Source: Hyphomonas sp.
GTDB lineage: Bacteria > Pseudomonadota > Alphaproteobacteria > Caulobacterales > Hyphomonadaceae
Assembly (NCBI GenBank): GCA_020638455.1
Contig: JACKIK010000007.1
Span: 1 to 60,954 of the forward strand
Reading direction: 5' to 3'
Length of the DNA stretch: 60,954 nt
Part shown: positions 16,564 through 24,850 of the stretch, one piece after another
Layout of the letters: each line of letters starts with the position of its first letter
Position numbering within the stretch: the first letter of the stretch is position 1
Position numbers and translations under genes: made by a program
The notes under the pieces: model-generated
The model's input: the letters and a program-made list of their open reading frames with translations, nothing else
What the model was told of the DNA's origin: nothing
Databases searched by the model: none

Positions 16564-18101
16564 GCGGAAACTTTCTCCTCCATGGGGCGCTGAAGGAACT
16601 GGCGGTGCGGTTCGCCGGTGTCGGGAAAGTCGGAGCGATAGTGCCCGCCGCGGCTTTCATGGCGATTGATGGCGCTCTGCACGATCAGCCCGGCGGAGGT
16701 GAGCGAACGGGCCGCGCCATGTTCGGCGCGCAGGCCCTCGATCAGGCCTGCAACCTCGCCGAGGCCTCCAGCGTCGCGCACCACGCCGCATTTCGACGAC
16801 ATCGCCGCACGCAGGGTCTGCAGGGCCGGATAGGGCAGCTCGGCGGGCACATGGCCGAGGCCGGCACGGATGTCCGGCAGGGGCGCCTCGCGCAGGCGCT
16901 CGGCAATGCGGTGGGCGAAGACGACGGCTTCCAGCAGGGAATTCGAGGCGAGCCGGTTGGCGCCGTGGACGCCGGTCGAGGTGCACTCCCCGCACACGGA
17001 CAGGCCGTCGAGCGAGGAGCGGCCCCAGAAATCCGGCACGATGCCGCCCATATGGTAGTGCGCGGCGGGGGCAATGGGGATCATGTCCGTCCGTGGGTCG
17101 ATGCCGGCGGACTTGCAGGCGGCAAAGACGGTCGGGAAGTGTTCCGGGAAGTGCGCTCCAACGGCCTTGCGGCAATCGAGGAAGGCGCCGCGGCCGGATT
17201 CGCGTTCCATGTGAACGGCGCGGGCGACTTCGTCGCGCGGGGCAAGTTCGCCGAGCGCATGATAGCGCGGCATGAAACGCGTGCCGTCGCGATTGTGCAG
17301 CGTGGCGCCTTCGCCGCGCAGGGCTTCGGTGGCGAGCGGGGCCGGGTCGCGTCCGATATCGATGGCGGTCGGGTGAAACTGGACGAATTCGAGGTCAGCC
17401 AGCAGGGCGCCCGCTTCCCAGGCCATGGCGATGGAGTCGCCCCGCGCTTCCGGCGGGTTGGTCGTGACCTGGAACAGGCCGCCGGAGCCGCCAGTGCAGA
17501 GCACGGTTTCCCGCGCGGTCTGAACACTGAGCCGGCCTTCCATGTCGCGCAGGATCACGCCGGTGACGGTGAGCCTGTCGTCCTGGATCAGGCCGGCGGC
17601 GCGCACGCCTTCGATCACCGTGATGTGGCTGGCCGCGCCCACGGCAGCGACGAGGGCATCCATGATGGCCTTGCCGGCCAGGTCTCCGGCGACCCGGGCG
17701 ACGCGGGGATGGCTGTGCGCTGCTTCCAGCGACAGGGCGAGGGCACCGTCGGGCGTGCGGTCGAACGGCACGCCGAGTTCGAGCAGGTCGCGCACGCGCG
17801 CCGGGCCTTCCTCGGCGATGAGCCGCGCGACAACCGGGTCCACGAGGCCTGCGCCGGCAGCAATCGTGTCAGCGGCATGCTGGGCGGGGCTGTCGGCTGG
17901 GTCGAGCGCCGCGGCGAGGCCGCCCTGTGCCCATGAGGAGGACGCGGCCTGGCCGAGCGGGGCCGGCGATATCACCACGCAGGGGCGCGGGGCGAGCTTG
18001 AGCGCCAGGAACAGGCCAGCCAGGCCGGCGCCCACGATCAGGACGTCGCTGGCGGCGCTTCCCTGTGCTGTCAGGGTCTGGTGACTGCCCCCCGCTGTCA
18101 A
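16560..18101 (-). CDS. nadB: L-aspartate oxidase
   Basis: A 513-residue flavoprotein that oxidises L-aspartate to iminoaspartate for NAD synthesis. The FAD-binding loop is VLIVGAGLAGLFLALKL, followed by SSSWAQGGLAAAL and the family signature GGIVPDFWGRSSLDGLSVCG-like region (YHMGGIVPD, CGECTSTGVHGANRLASNS). No Met or GTG sits before the FAD loop except the TTG at 18101, two bases after the stop of the upstream gene, so a TTG start with coupled translation is most likely. Overlaps nadC by four bases. Confidence 0.93.
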   Translation of the reverse strand: MTAGGSHQTLTAQGSAASDVLIVGAGLAGLFLALKLAPRPCVVISPAPLGQAASSSWAQGGLAAALDPADSPAQHAADTIAAGAGLVDPVVARLIAEEGPARVRDLLELGVPFDRTPDGALALSLEAAHSHPRVARVAGDLAGKAIMDALVAAVGAASHITVIEGVRAAGLIQDDRLTVTGVILRDMEGRLSVQTARETVLCTGGSGGLFQVTTNPPEARGDSIAMAWEAGALLADLEFVQFHPTAIDIGRDPAPLATEALRGEGATLHNRDGTRFMPRYHALGELAPRDEVARAVHMERESGRGAFLDCRKAVGAHFPEHFPTVFAACKSAGIDPRTDMIPIAPAAHYHMGGIVPDFWGRSSLDGLSVCGECTSTGVHGANRLASNSLLEAVVFAHRIAERLREAPLPDIRAGLGHVPAELPYPALQTLRAAMSSKCGVVRDAGGLGEVAGLIEGLRAEHGAARSLTSAGLIVQSAINRHESRGGHYRSDFPDTGEPHRQFLQRPMEEKVSA

Positions 18102-18102
18102 A

Positions 18103-18573
18103 TCAGGAAATGCCGTTGCTCGCCCGCCTGAATTCGGCCGGGGCCGTTACGGCGGAGACCAGAGCGCCGAACATGCGGTCCGCGGATTCCACGGTCAGGG
18201 TGAAATTGTCGGGCACATAGATGAGGCCTTCGACCTTGCTCTCCAGCATCTCCTCGATCTCGGAACGGATGGAGACCTGATTGCCGAAGCGGCGCGCCTT
18301 GCAGGACTGGCGCACGACGGAGCGGCCCCACATGGAGCACACTTCCACGGCCGTCAGTTCGCAATCGTACTCGCCCTCCTCGGGATTGGGCGAGAGGTAC
18401 ATGGTGCCGGTCATCAGGCACTGGCCGTTGCGATAGGGCTTGGTCTGGAAGCTCCACGTGCCGAGGACGTCCGAGGGGTCGCTTTCAGGCTCCGTACCGG
18501 CCAAGGCGGGCGCCGATGCCATCAGGCCGACCGCCAGCGCAATCGCAGCCAAAGGTGCCAAGCGGGGCATCAT
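18103..18573 (-). CDS. Secreted hypothetical protein inside the nad operon
   Basis: A 156-residue protein with a Sec signal peptide ending in APALA. The mature part has four Cys (in NGQCLM, YDCELT, EVCSMW, QSCKAR), fitting two disulfide bonds in the periplasm. It opens with DVLGTWSFQTKPYRNGQC, a small beta-domain arrangement I have seen as a DUF2147-like type (GTW start), but this is uncertain. The start ATG 18573 has an AGGAG ribosome site seven bases upstream. It lies 71 bases downstream of nadA and two bases from nadB. Why a secreted protein sits in an NAD operon is unknown. Confidence 0.7.
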   Translation of the reverse strand: MMPRLAPLAAIALAVGLMASAPALAGTEPESDPSDVLGTWSFQTKPYRNGQCLMTGTMYLSPNPEEGEYDCELTAVEVCSMWGRSVVRQSCKARRFGNQVSIRSEIEEMLESKVEGLIYVPDNFTLTVESADRMFGALVSAVTAPAEFRRASNGIS

Positions 18574-18644
18574 CACACCTCTCCTATCGTCCTCACCGGC
18601 GCCAGCCTAATCTGCCTCTGCCCACGCCACAACGCCCCAGCCGC

Positions 18645-19787
18645 TCAAACCACCATTTCAAGTTCGAGAGGTTTGAGGCCCGTTTCGAAGGCCAGCGGCT
18701 TCTCCATCCGCGGCAGCGCCAGCATCGCATCGATGGCTTTCTTGGCGCGCACGCGCACGTCTTCCGGGATGGTCACCTCGTACTCGCCCTTGACGAGGCA
18801 GTCGTAGATGTTCTCCAGCGTGATGCGCTTCATGTGCGGGCAGAGATTGCACGGCCGGATGAAGTTCGTGCCGGGGTTCTCTGCGGCGACATTGTCGCTC
18901 ATCGAGCATTCGGTCAGCAGCACCACCTTGTGCGGGTGCTTTTCGGCCACATAATTGGCGAGCGCCGAGGTCGAGCCGGCGAAGTCTGCGGCTTCCAGCA
19001 CGTCCGGCGGGCATTCCGGGTGGGCAAGGATGACGACGCCCGGATGGGCTTCGCGCAGCGCCTCGACATCGTCGGCCGTGAACATCTCATGCACCTCGCA
19101 CGAGCCCGGCCAAGTCATGACGCGGATCTTCGTCTGCGCAGCGACGTTCTTCGCGAGGTACTGGTCCGGCACCAGGATCACCGTATCGGAGTTCCACTCC
19201 TTCGCGATCGCTTCGACCACCTGTGCGGCGTTGGAGCTGGTGCAGGTGATATGGCACTCGGCCTTCACGTCGGCCGACGTGTTGACGTAGGTGACGATCG
19301 GATAATCCGGGAATTTCTGCTTGATCAGGCGCACATCGGCGGCCGTGATCGAGTCGGCGAGCGAGCAGCCGGCCCGCATGTCCGGGATCAGCACTGTCTT
19401 CTGCGGCGCGAGGATCTTGGACGTCTCGGCCATGAAGTGCACGCCAGCCTGGACGATGATGTCGGCATCGACCGCGGCGGCTTCGCGGGCCAGCTGCAGG
19501 CTGTCGCCCCGGAAGTCGCCGACGAGGCGGAAAATGTCCGGTGTCATGTAGTTGTGCGCGAGGATCACGGCGTTCTTCTCGGCCTTGAGGCGGTTGATCG
19601 CGGCCACCAGGGGCGCAATCGCCGGCCATTCCATGGGTGTCACGAAGTCCTGCACGAGGGGGTAGAGGTGGTCCGTTTCGGCGCGCACCGCGTCGTCATA
19701 GACCAGGCCACGGGCTTCTGCGGCGTTGGGGCCGCGCAGCGGGGTGGGGGTCGGGCATCCGGGACCAGAGTCGATCAGACGTGCCAT
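18645..19787 (-). CDS. nadA: Quinolinate synthase
   Basis: A 380-residue 4Fe-4S enzyme that condenses iminoaspartate and dihydroxyacetone phosphate into quinolinate. Supported by VILAHNYMTPDIF, PDMRAGCSLADSI, LAHPECPPDVLEAAD and CNLCPHMKRITLENI, which include the Cys residues that hold the cluster. A Met at 19802 exists, but AAGGAGG overlaps its first codons and sits just upstream of ATG 19787, so 19787 is the start. It heads the nadA-unknown-nadB-nadC operon. Confidence 0.95.
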   Translation of the reverse strand: MARLIDSGPGCPTPTPLRGPNAAEARGLVYDDAVRAETDHLYPLVQDFVTPMEWPAIAPLVAAINRLKAEKNAVILAHNYMTPDIFRLVGDFRGDSLQLAREAAAVDADIIVQAGVHFMAETSKILAPQKTVLIPDMRAGCSLADSITAADVRLIKQKFPDYPIVTYVNTSADVKAECHITCTSSNAAQVVEAIAKEWNSDTVILVPDQYLAKNVAAQTKIRVMTWPGSCEVHEMFTADDVEALREAHPGVVILAHPECPPDVLEAADFAGSTSALANYVAEKHPHKVVLLTECSMSDNVAAENPGTNFIRPCNLCPHMKRITLENIYDCLVKGEYEVTIPEDVRVRAKKAIDAMLALPRMEKPLAFETGLKPLELEMVV

Positions 19788-19806
19788 GCATTCCTCCTTC
19801 ACAAAC

Positions 19807-19823
19807 CGAGCGACTTTTGCTCG
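19807..19823 (-). promoter_or_regulatory. Inverted repeat in the nadA leader
   Basis: CGAGC and GCTCG flank a 7-base AT-rich loop (GACTTTT on the plus strand). The repeat lies between the proposed nadA promoter and its ribosome site, near the expected start of transcription. It could be an operator or a small hairpin. Five-base arms alone are weak evidence. Confidence 0.25.
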
Positions 19824-19831
19824 AATTGAGT

Positions 19832-19861
19832 ATAATATGGTCCTGAAAATGCACGTTTCAA
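19832..19861 (-). promoter_or_regulatory. Probable sigma-70 type promoter of the nad operon
   Basis: On the minus strand TTGAAA (19856-19861) and TATTAT (19832-19837) are separated by 18 bases, matching -35 and -10 boxes. It lies about 45 bases upstream of the nadA start codon. It is predicted only from sequence. Confidence 0.5.
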
Positions 19862-20076
19862 GGAGGAAGCCTTCAAACGTCCGGGATCAGGGCTCTTGTG
19901 CGACGCTCTTCAGAACCTTTTGCGCACTCTGAGCAAAAGGGTGTTTAGCGCACGCGAGCGGAAAATGCAATCGCCCCTTAATTTTCTCCGAAGAGCGGGC
20001 CTGAAAGTCGGTTTTCCCGCTTACCGGCGTGTTTCCTTGTTCAGAGTAAACTGGCGGTTCGTTTGGGGGGAACTCA

Positions 20077-21465
20077 ATGTTCCGATTCAGCAAGGCAGGC
20101 GCTGACGAGCGTGGCAGCACGGCGACCATGTGGGCGCTGATGATGCTGCCCATCATGGTCATCGCTGCAGCAGCGCTTGACTTCAGCAATCGCGAGACAG
20201 TTGAGCGGGAGCTGAAGGCGGCAGCCGACATGGCTGCGATCGCCGGCGTGCGCCACGGCATGACGACGGGCGCCAAAGCCAAAGAGGTCCGGGAAGTCGC
20301 GATCCAGAACTTCGATCAAAACCTGCCGGCTGTTCGTCAGGGTGTCGGTATCGTTCCGATCGTCAACGTGAAGAAGGACGACTCGGTCACGGTCACGGCC
20401 AAGTACGCCATGCCCACATCGATGCTGGCACTTGCCGGCATCTCGAAGCTGGAAGTGAAGGTCAAGTCGAAAGCCGTGTACCAGGCGCCGGCAAAGATCG
20501 AGGCTGTGCTCGTACTGGACAATTCCTGGTCCATGGATGGCACCCGGATGACTGCCCTTCGCTCGGCCGCCAACACGTTCGTTTCGACGGTCGTGACCAA
20601 CAATGACGACACCGTGCGCGTGGGCGTCGTGCCGTTCAACAACTTCGTCAATGTGGGCCTGTCGAACAAGACGGCGAGCTGGATCAACGTGCCGCCAAGC
20701 TACACCGGCGACGGTTGGGGGTGCACGGTCGATGAACCGGCAAGCAAGGCGCTGGGGTGCTCCAAAACCACCAGTACCTGCTACAATGATGGCGATCCGT
20801 ATTCCTGTGACCAGTGGACGTGCCCGTCGGGCAAGTCGCTGGTGCAGTCGTGTCCGAAGGTGACCTACAGCTGGTATGGGTGCGTCCGGTCGCGGACGCC
20901 GCCGCTTGATATCGAAGACCGCAACTACGTCTCCGAAAAGGTTCCCGGGCACCTGACCGAAAACGACTGGGGTTGCCCGTCCGCCATCCTGCCTATGACC
21001 AGCAGCGTATCGAAGCTGAACGCGGCAATTTCGGCCATGAAGGCGGAGTCGGAAACCTATATCGCGACCGGTCTTTCCTGGGGCCATCGCGTTCTGTCGG
21101 AGGGCAAGCCGTTCGACGACGGCATCAGCTATGATGAAATGAACACTACCGCGGCGCGGAAGATTCTCGTCCTGATGTCGGATGGCGAAAATACCCGTTC
21201 GCGCAGCTCATGGGACGGCAATCACTGGGACCAGGACCGGGTAGCCGCTGACGCAACAACCAAAGCGGCCTGCACGGACATCAAGAAGGACGGCATCGAA
21301 GTCTTCACCATTGCATTCGGCATCGAGGATGCCGACACGGTTGCGATGCTCAAATCCTGTGCGACGGATTCGACCTACTTCTTCAATGCCGACAACCCCT
21401 CAGCGCTGATCGCGGCGTTCAAGAGCATCGGCTCGGAATTCCAGGACATTGCCCTCGCCGAATAG
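20077..21465 (+). CDS. TadG-like pilus protein with vWA domain and Cys-rich insert
   Basis: A 462-residue protein. The N-terminus is DERGSTATMWALMMLPIMV followed by an IDFSN-like turn, the prepilin-like TadE/TadG opening that anchors the protein. A von Willebrand A domain begins at EAVLVLDNSWSM, where D148-x-S-x-S is the MIDAS metal motif, and continues through VLMSDGENT. Between about residues 216 and 300 lies an insert with eight Cys (GCTV, GCSK, STCY, YSCD, WTCP, QSCP, YGCV, WGCP), likely disulfide-linked. TadG takes part in Flp/Tad pilus surface assembly; no other tad genes are here, so a pilus role is inferred. Start 20077 has a GGGGGGAA ribosome site. Confidence 0.8.
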   Translation: MFRFSKAGADERGSTATMWALMMLPIMVIAAAALDFSNRETVERELKAAADMAAIAGVRHGMTTGAKAKEVREVAIQNFDQNLPAVRQGVGIVPIVNVKKDDSVTVTAKYAMPTSMLALAGISKLEVKVKSKAVYQAPAKIEAVLVLDNSWSMDGTRMTALRSAANTFVSTVVTNNDDTVRVGVVPFNNFVNVGLSNKTASWINVPPSYTGDGWGCTVDEPASKALGCSKTTSTCYNDGDPYSCDQWTCPSGKSLVQSCPKVTYSWYGCVRSRTPPLDIEDRNYVSEKVPGHLTENDWGCPSAILPMTSSVSKLNAAISAMKAESETYIATGLSWGHRVLSEGKPFDDGISYDEMNTTAARKILVLMSDGENTRSRSSWDGNHWDQDRVAADATTKAACTDIKKDGIEVFTIAFGIEDADTVAMLKSCATDSTYFFNADNPSALIAAFKSIGSEFQDIALAE

Positions 21466-21480
21466 GCGCGGGTCAAATTG

Positions 21481-22227
21481 TCAGTGAGCCTGTTCGAGGC
21501 CGAGATCGGACAGGATCATCCCTGCCATTTTCTGATGTGCCGCAACGGTCGGGCGCCAGTCACAGCCGACCCAGTCATCGCCGAGTTCGGACGGTTCGAC
21601 GCGGATGAACGTGGCGCGTGCGGCCTCTTTTTCCGGCAGGCGGGCAAGGGCCGTCGTGATCGCATCGCTTGCGCGCGACCGCTCCTGCTCGTCCAGCATC
21701 GGGCCGATCATCGCGACCAGCTTCGCGTGCGGGTACCTCGACAGGATGTGATCGGCGAGGTCGGCATAGGCGTCCGTGAACTCCGCGCCGGCGTCGTGCT
21801 TGTAGAAATCATTGGTTCCGAGATGGATGATCACAAGGCCGGGCGCTTCGCGTCGTGGGGGCAGACGCTCGTATTTCGGATAGCCGAGCCAGGTCTGCAT
21901 GTTCGGCGCTGTGCCGTTCTCGTAATTGTAGACGAGCCCTCGGCCGACGACCGCCAGCACGCTGATGTCCGCGCCCAGCGCCGTTGCGACGACCGGCCCA
22001 TAGGCCTGATCCGGGCGCGCAGTTTCCTGGATCGTCTTGCCGCAATCCGGTCCGGAGGCGCCGGCGCCGTCGCCCAGCGCCATGGAATCCCCGATCACGA
22101 GGACGCGGGAAATCCGGTCGGGGCCCGTGCCGGACGCGCTCGTACAGGACGTGAAAGCAAGGGCTGCGGCAACTGCCAGTCCCGCCGCGCGGAACGCTGG
22201 CAATGCATTGGAAAATCCGGTGCTCAT
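21481..22227 (-). CDS. SGNH/GDSL hydrolase lipoprotein
   Basis: A 248-residue predicted lipoprotein (signal ending at FTSC). Hydrolase motifs: GDSMALGDGAG with the nucleophile Ser, HLGTNDF (the Gly/Asn block) and the C-terminal DWRPTVAAHQ carrying the Asp and His. GCDWxPT...H resembles carbohydrate esterase-type SGNH enzymes. The probable reaction is ester hydrolysis, perhaps deacetylation of a surface glycan. Start: AGGAGG sits six bases before ATG 22227, which shares one base with the stop of the amidohydrolase gene, so the two are coupled. Confidence 0.82.
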   Translation of the reverse strand: MSTGFSNALPAFRAAGLAVAAALAFTSCTSASGTGPDRISRVLVIGDSMALGDGAGASGPDCGKTIQETARPDQAYGPVVATALGADISVLAVVGRGLVYNYENGTAPNMQTWLGYPKYERLPPRREAPGLVIIHLGTNDFYKHDAGAEFTDAYADLADHILSRYPHAKLVAMIGPMLDEQERSRASDAITTALARLPEKEAARATFIRVEPSELGDDWVGCDWRPTVAAHQKMAGMILSDLGLEQAH

Positions 22228-23696
22228 CACTTGCCTCCTTTGAACAGCGCAATCACGGCTGTCGACATGGCGTCGATCCCGGTCGGGATGGCGCGCTCAT
22301 AATCTGGGGCGAACGTAGAGGAGTGAAGCGACGGCAGGCTCTCTCCACTGGCTTTCGCCTCGGCGTACTTGTCCGGTGCAACGCCGCCGACCCAGAACAG
22401 CACGCTGGGGATTTTCTCGGCGGTGCGGGCGTAGTTGGAGAAGTCTTCGCCGCCCATTACCGGCGGGCGTTCGTCGACATAGGCATCGCCCAGCTTCTTG
22501 CGGATCGCGCCCATGACCTTGGCCGTCATCGCCGGGTCGTTGTAGGTGGCGGGTGTGTAGTCCTCCTCGACCGACACGTCGGGTTCCGGGGCGCCGAAGG
22601 CTTCGGCTTGCCCCTTGGCGATGCGCCGGATGCCGTCGAGCAGCATCGCCCGTGTCTTGTCGTCATAGGAGCGGACAGTGATCAGCAGTGTCGCCTCATC
22701 CGGGATGATGTTGTGCTTGGCGCCCGCCTTGAACGAGCCGACAGTGACCACTGCACTGTCGAGCGGGTTCACATTGCGCGACACGAGGCTCTGAAGGGCA
22801 GTCACGATGTGAGAGCCGATCAGGATCGGGTCGATCGCGGTCTGCGGATAGGCGCCATGCCCTCCGCGGCCGTGAACCGTGACGTCGACGCTGTCGACGT
22901 TTGCCATCGCCCAGCCGGAGGCATAGGCGACCGATCCCGACGGCACGTCTGCCGCGATGTGGAAGGCGATATTGTAGTCAGGCTTCGGGAAGCGTGAGAA
23001 CAGGCCGTCCTCGATCATCGCTTTCGCGCCAAGGCCGATTTCCTCGGCCGGCTGGGCGATCATGACCAGCGTGCCCTTCCATTTGGACTTCTGCGCGACG
23101 AGCGCACGCGCCGTGCCGAGCCAGACGGTCATGTGCACATCGTGGCCGCAGGCGTGCATGACCGGGCTATTGACGCCTGTCCAGGTTTCGGCGCGGACCG
23201 TCGAGGCGAAGGGCACGCCGGTCTGCTCCGGCACGGGCAGGGCGTCCATGTCGGTGCGGATCAGGACGGTCGGACCGTCGCCATTGCGGAGGACGGCGAC
23301 CACGCCATAGCCGCCGACACCGGGCAGGACCTTGCCGACATCCTTCGTCGCCTTGGCCTTGACCCAGTCCTCGCCGAGACCGGTGGTCACCTCGAATCCC
23401 ATGGACTGCATCTGCTGCGCCAGCAGGGCCGACGTCTTGGCCTCCTCGAAAGAGAGTTCCGGGGCGGCGTGGAGCTTACGGTAGATCTCCAGCAGGTCTG
23501 CATCGGCGGGCGCAACGGTGCGTGCCGTCAGCGTTGCCGCAGCGGGGACTGCAGCAGGTGCATCGGTTGCGGCAGCGGTCGAGACGGCCGGGTCGCTTGT
23601 GGCTTTCGGGGCCGGCTCGCCCTGGCCGCCGCTGCCTCCGCATCCGGACAGCACGGCGGTAAGGGCAAGGGCTGAAATCAGGGCAGGGCGCAGCAT
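22227..23696 (-). CDS. M20 family amidohydrolase lipoprotein
   Basis: A 489-residue metallohydrolase with a lipoprotein signal (VLSGC, Cys19) and an Ala/Pro-rich linker to about residue 60. LYRKLHAAPELSFEE-type opening (IYRKLHAAPELSFEE), HACGHDVHM (metal His and Cys region), IAQPAEEIGLG (catalytic Glu pair) and a GGEDFSNYA motif place it in the M20D (IAA-amino acid/N-acyl amino acid hydrolase) group. It would cleave an amide, probably of an N-acylated amino acid, in the periplasm; the substrate is unknown. It is followed directly by the SGNH hydrolase. Confidence 0.87.
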   Translation of the reverse strand: MLRPALISALALTAVLSGCGGSGGQGEPAPKATSDPAVSTAAATDAPAAVPAAATLTARTVAPADADLLEIYRKLHAAPELSFEEAKTSALLAQQMQSMGFEVTTGLGEDWVKAKATKDVGKVLPGVGGYGVVAVLRNGDGPTVLIRTDMDALPVPEQTGVPFASTVRAETWTGVNSPVMHACGHDVHMTVWLGTARALVAQKSKWKGTLVMIAQPAEEIGLGAKAMIEDGLFSRFPKPDYNIAFHIAADVPSGSVAYASGWAMANVDSVDVTVHGRGGHGAYPQTAIDPILIGSHIVTALQSLVSRNVNPLDSAVVTVGSFKAGAKHNIIPDEATLLITVRSYDDKTRAMLLDGIRRIAKGQAEAFGAPEPDVSVEEDYTPATYNDPAMTAKVMGAIRKKLGDAYVDERPPVMGGEDFSNYARTAEKIPSVLFWVGGVAPDKYAEAKASGESLPSLHSSTFAPDYERAIPTGIDAMSTAVIALFKGGK

Positions 23697-23762
23697 GGGC
23701 TATCTCCGGAATCTTCCGGCTGAGCGTAGCAAGGTTTGCGGGCCTGCCAAGTGCGGCGGAGG

Positions 23763-24335
23763 TCAGTCCTCGCTATCGTCGAGCGGTGGCGTATCTGCCG
23801 TCTCGCGGCGGGGGCGGGCGATGAGTTCGGCAATGTCCTCGAGCTCGATGAAGGAATCCGCAACGCGCCGGAGGTCGTCGGACACCATCGGCGGGCTGGA
23901 TTCGTTGGTCGAAACGACAGATACGCGCACGCCGCGGGCCTTTGCCGCCTCCACGAGCCGTCGGAAATCGCCGTTTCCGCTGAACAGGACGATGTGGTCG
24001 ACATGCGGGGCGGTTTCGAGCAGGTCGACGGTGAGTTCCACATCCATGCTGCCGCGGTGGCGCTTGCGGCCCTCCCGGTCGGTGAATTCGCGGGCCGGCT
24101 TGGTCACGGTGTTGAAGCCGTTATAGGCCAGCCAGTCCACCAGCGGCCGGATCGGGCTGTAATCGTCGCTCTCGACCAGGGCCGTGTAATAATTCGCGCG
24201 CAGGAGCCGCCCGCGACCCTGGAATTCCTTCAGCAGCTTCCGGAAATCGATCTCGAGCCCGAGCGCACGGGCGGCGGAGTAGAGATTGGCCCCGTCGATG
24301 AAAAGCGCGAGGCGCTCGTCCTTGTAAAATGCCAT
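23763..24335 (-). CDS. NYN domain protein (LabA/DUF88-like)
   Basis: A 190-residue protein with a PIN-like NYN fold: ERLALFIDGANLYSAA opens the first Asp site, VDVELTVDLLE-type stretch (MDVELTVDLLE) carries the second, and VLFSGNGDFRRLVEA the third. These acidic residues bind metal in known NYN ribonucleases. The likely role is RNA processing or signalling; the target is unknown. Met 24335 begins the conserved part; a longer frame from 24386 adds basic residues unlike the family. It is divergent from rpoZ. Confidence 0.85.
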   Translation of the reverse strand: MAFYKDERLALFIDGANLYSAARALGLEIDFRKLLKEFQGRGRLLRANYYTALVESDDYSPIRPLVDWLAYNGFNTVTKPAREFTDREGRKRHRGSMDVELTVDLLETAPHVDHIVLFSGNGDFRRLVEAAKARGVRVSVVSTNESSPPMVSDDLRRVADSFIELEDIAELIARPRRETADTPPLDDSED

Positions 24336-24434
24336 GAAAAGGCCCCTGAAAGCCGCAAATCGGCGGCGCGGATACGATGTGTTCAAATATGACTTTTCAG
24401 CTTATTTGGCGCTGCATCCGGGCGCAAGGGACGG

Positions 24435-24463
24435 GTTGCGCCGGCGTGCTGCACTGCATATAA
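24435..24463 (+). promoter_or_regulatory. Possible promoter of the rpoZ operon
   Basis: TTGCGC (24435-24440) and TATAAG (24458-24463) are separated by 17 bases, close to sigma-70-type boxes. They lie 29 bases before the rpoZ start, which has an AGGAG ribosome site. Predicted only from sequence. Confidence 0.4.
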
Positions 24464-24491
24464 GGAGCGGTTCAAAGGAGACCCCCCACCC

Positions 24492-24842
24492 ATGGCCCGA
24501 GTGACCGTTGAAGACTGCATCGAAAAGGTGCCGAACCGTTTCGATCTCGTCCTGCTTGCCGCGCACCGTTCCCGCATGATCCGCGAAGGCTCGCCGATCA
24601 CGGTCGACCGCGACAATGACAAGGACCCGGTGGTCTCGCTGCGTGAAATCGCCGACGAAACGGTGGACCTCAAGGTCGTCAAGGAAGCCCTGATCTCCGG
24701 CCTGCAGGACATCCGTCCGGGCGAGGAGATGGAGCGCGAAGCCGACCGCCAGGCGCTGCAGGCTGCTCCGGCAGCGACGGAAGACGATGTGATGCGCGCG
24801 TACCAGGCTGAACTCGAATCCGGGCGCGACGACCGGCTGTAG
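24492..24842 (+). CDS. rpoZ: RNA polymerase omega subunit
   Basis: A 116-residue omega subunit: MARVTVEDCIEKVPNRFDLV then LLAAHRSRMIREG, the RpoZ signature, and PVVSLREIADE. The C-terminal part is longer and acidic, as in other alphaproteobacterial members. It stabilises the beta' subunit and can mediate the ppGpp response. It lies directly upstream of spoT, the usual arrangement. Confidence 0.96.
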   Translation: MARVTVEDCIEKVPNRFDLVLLAAHRSRMIREGSPITVDRDNDKDPVVSLREIADETVDLKVVKEALISGLQDIRPGEEMEREADRQALQAAPAATEDDVMRAYQAELESGRDDRL

Positions 24843-24850
24843 GAGGCTTA

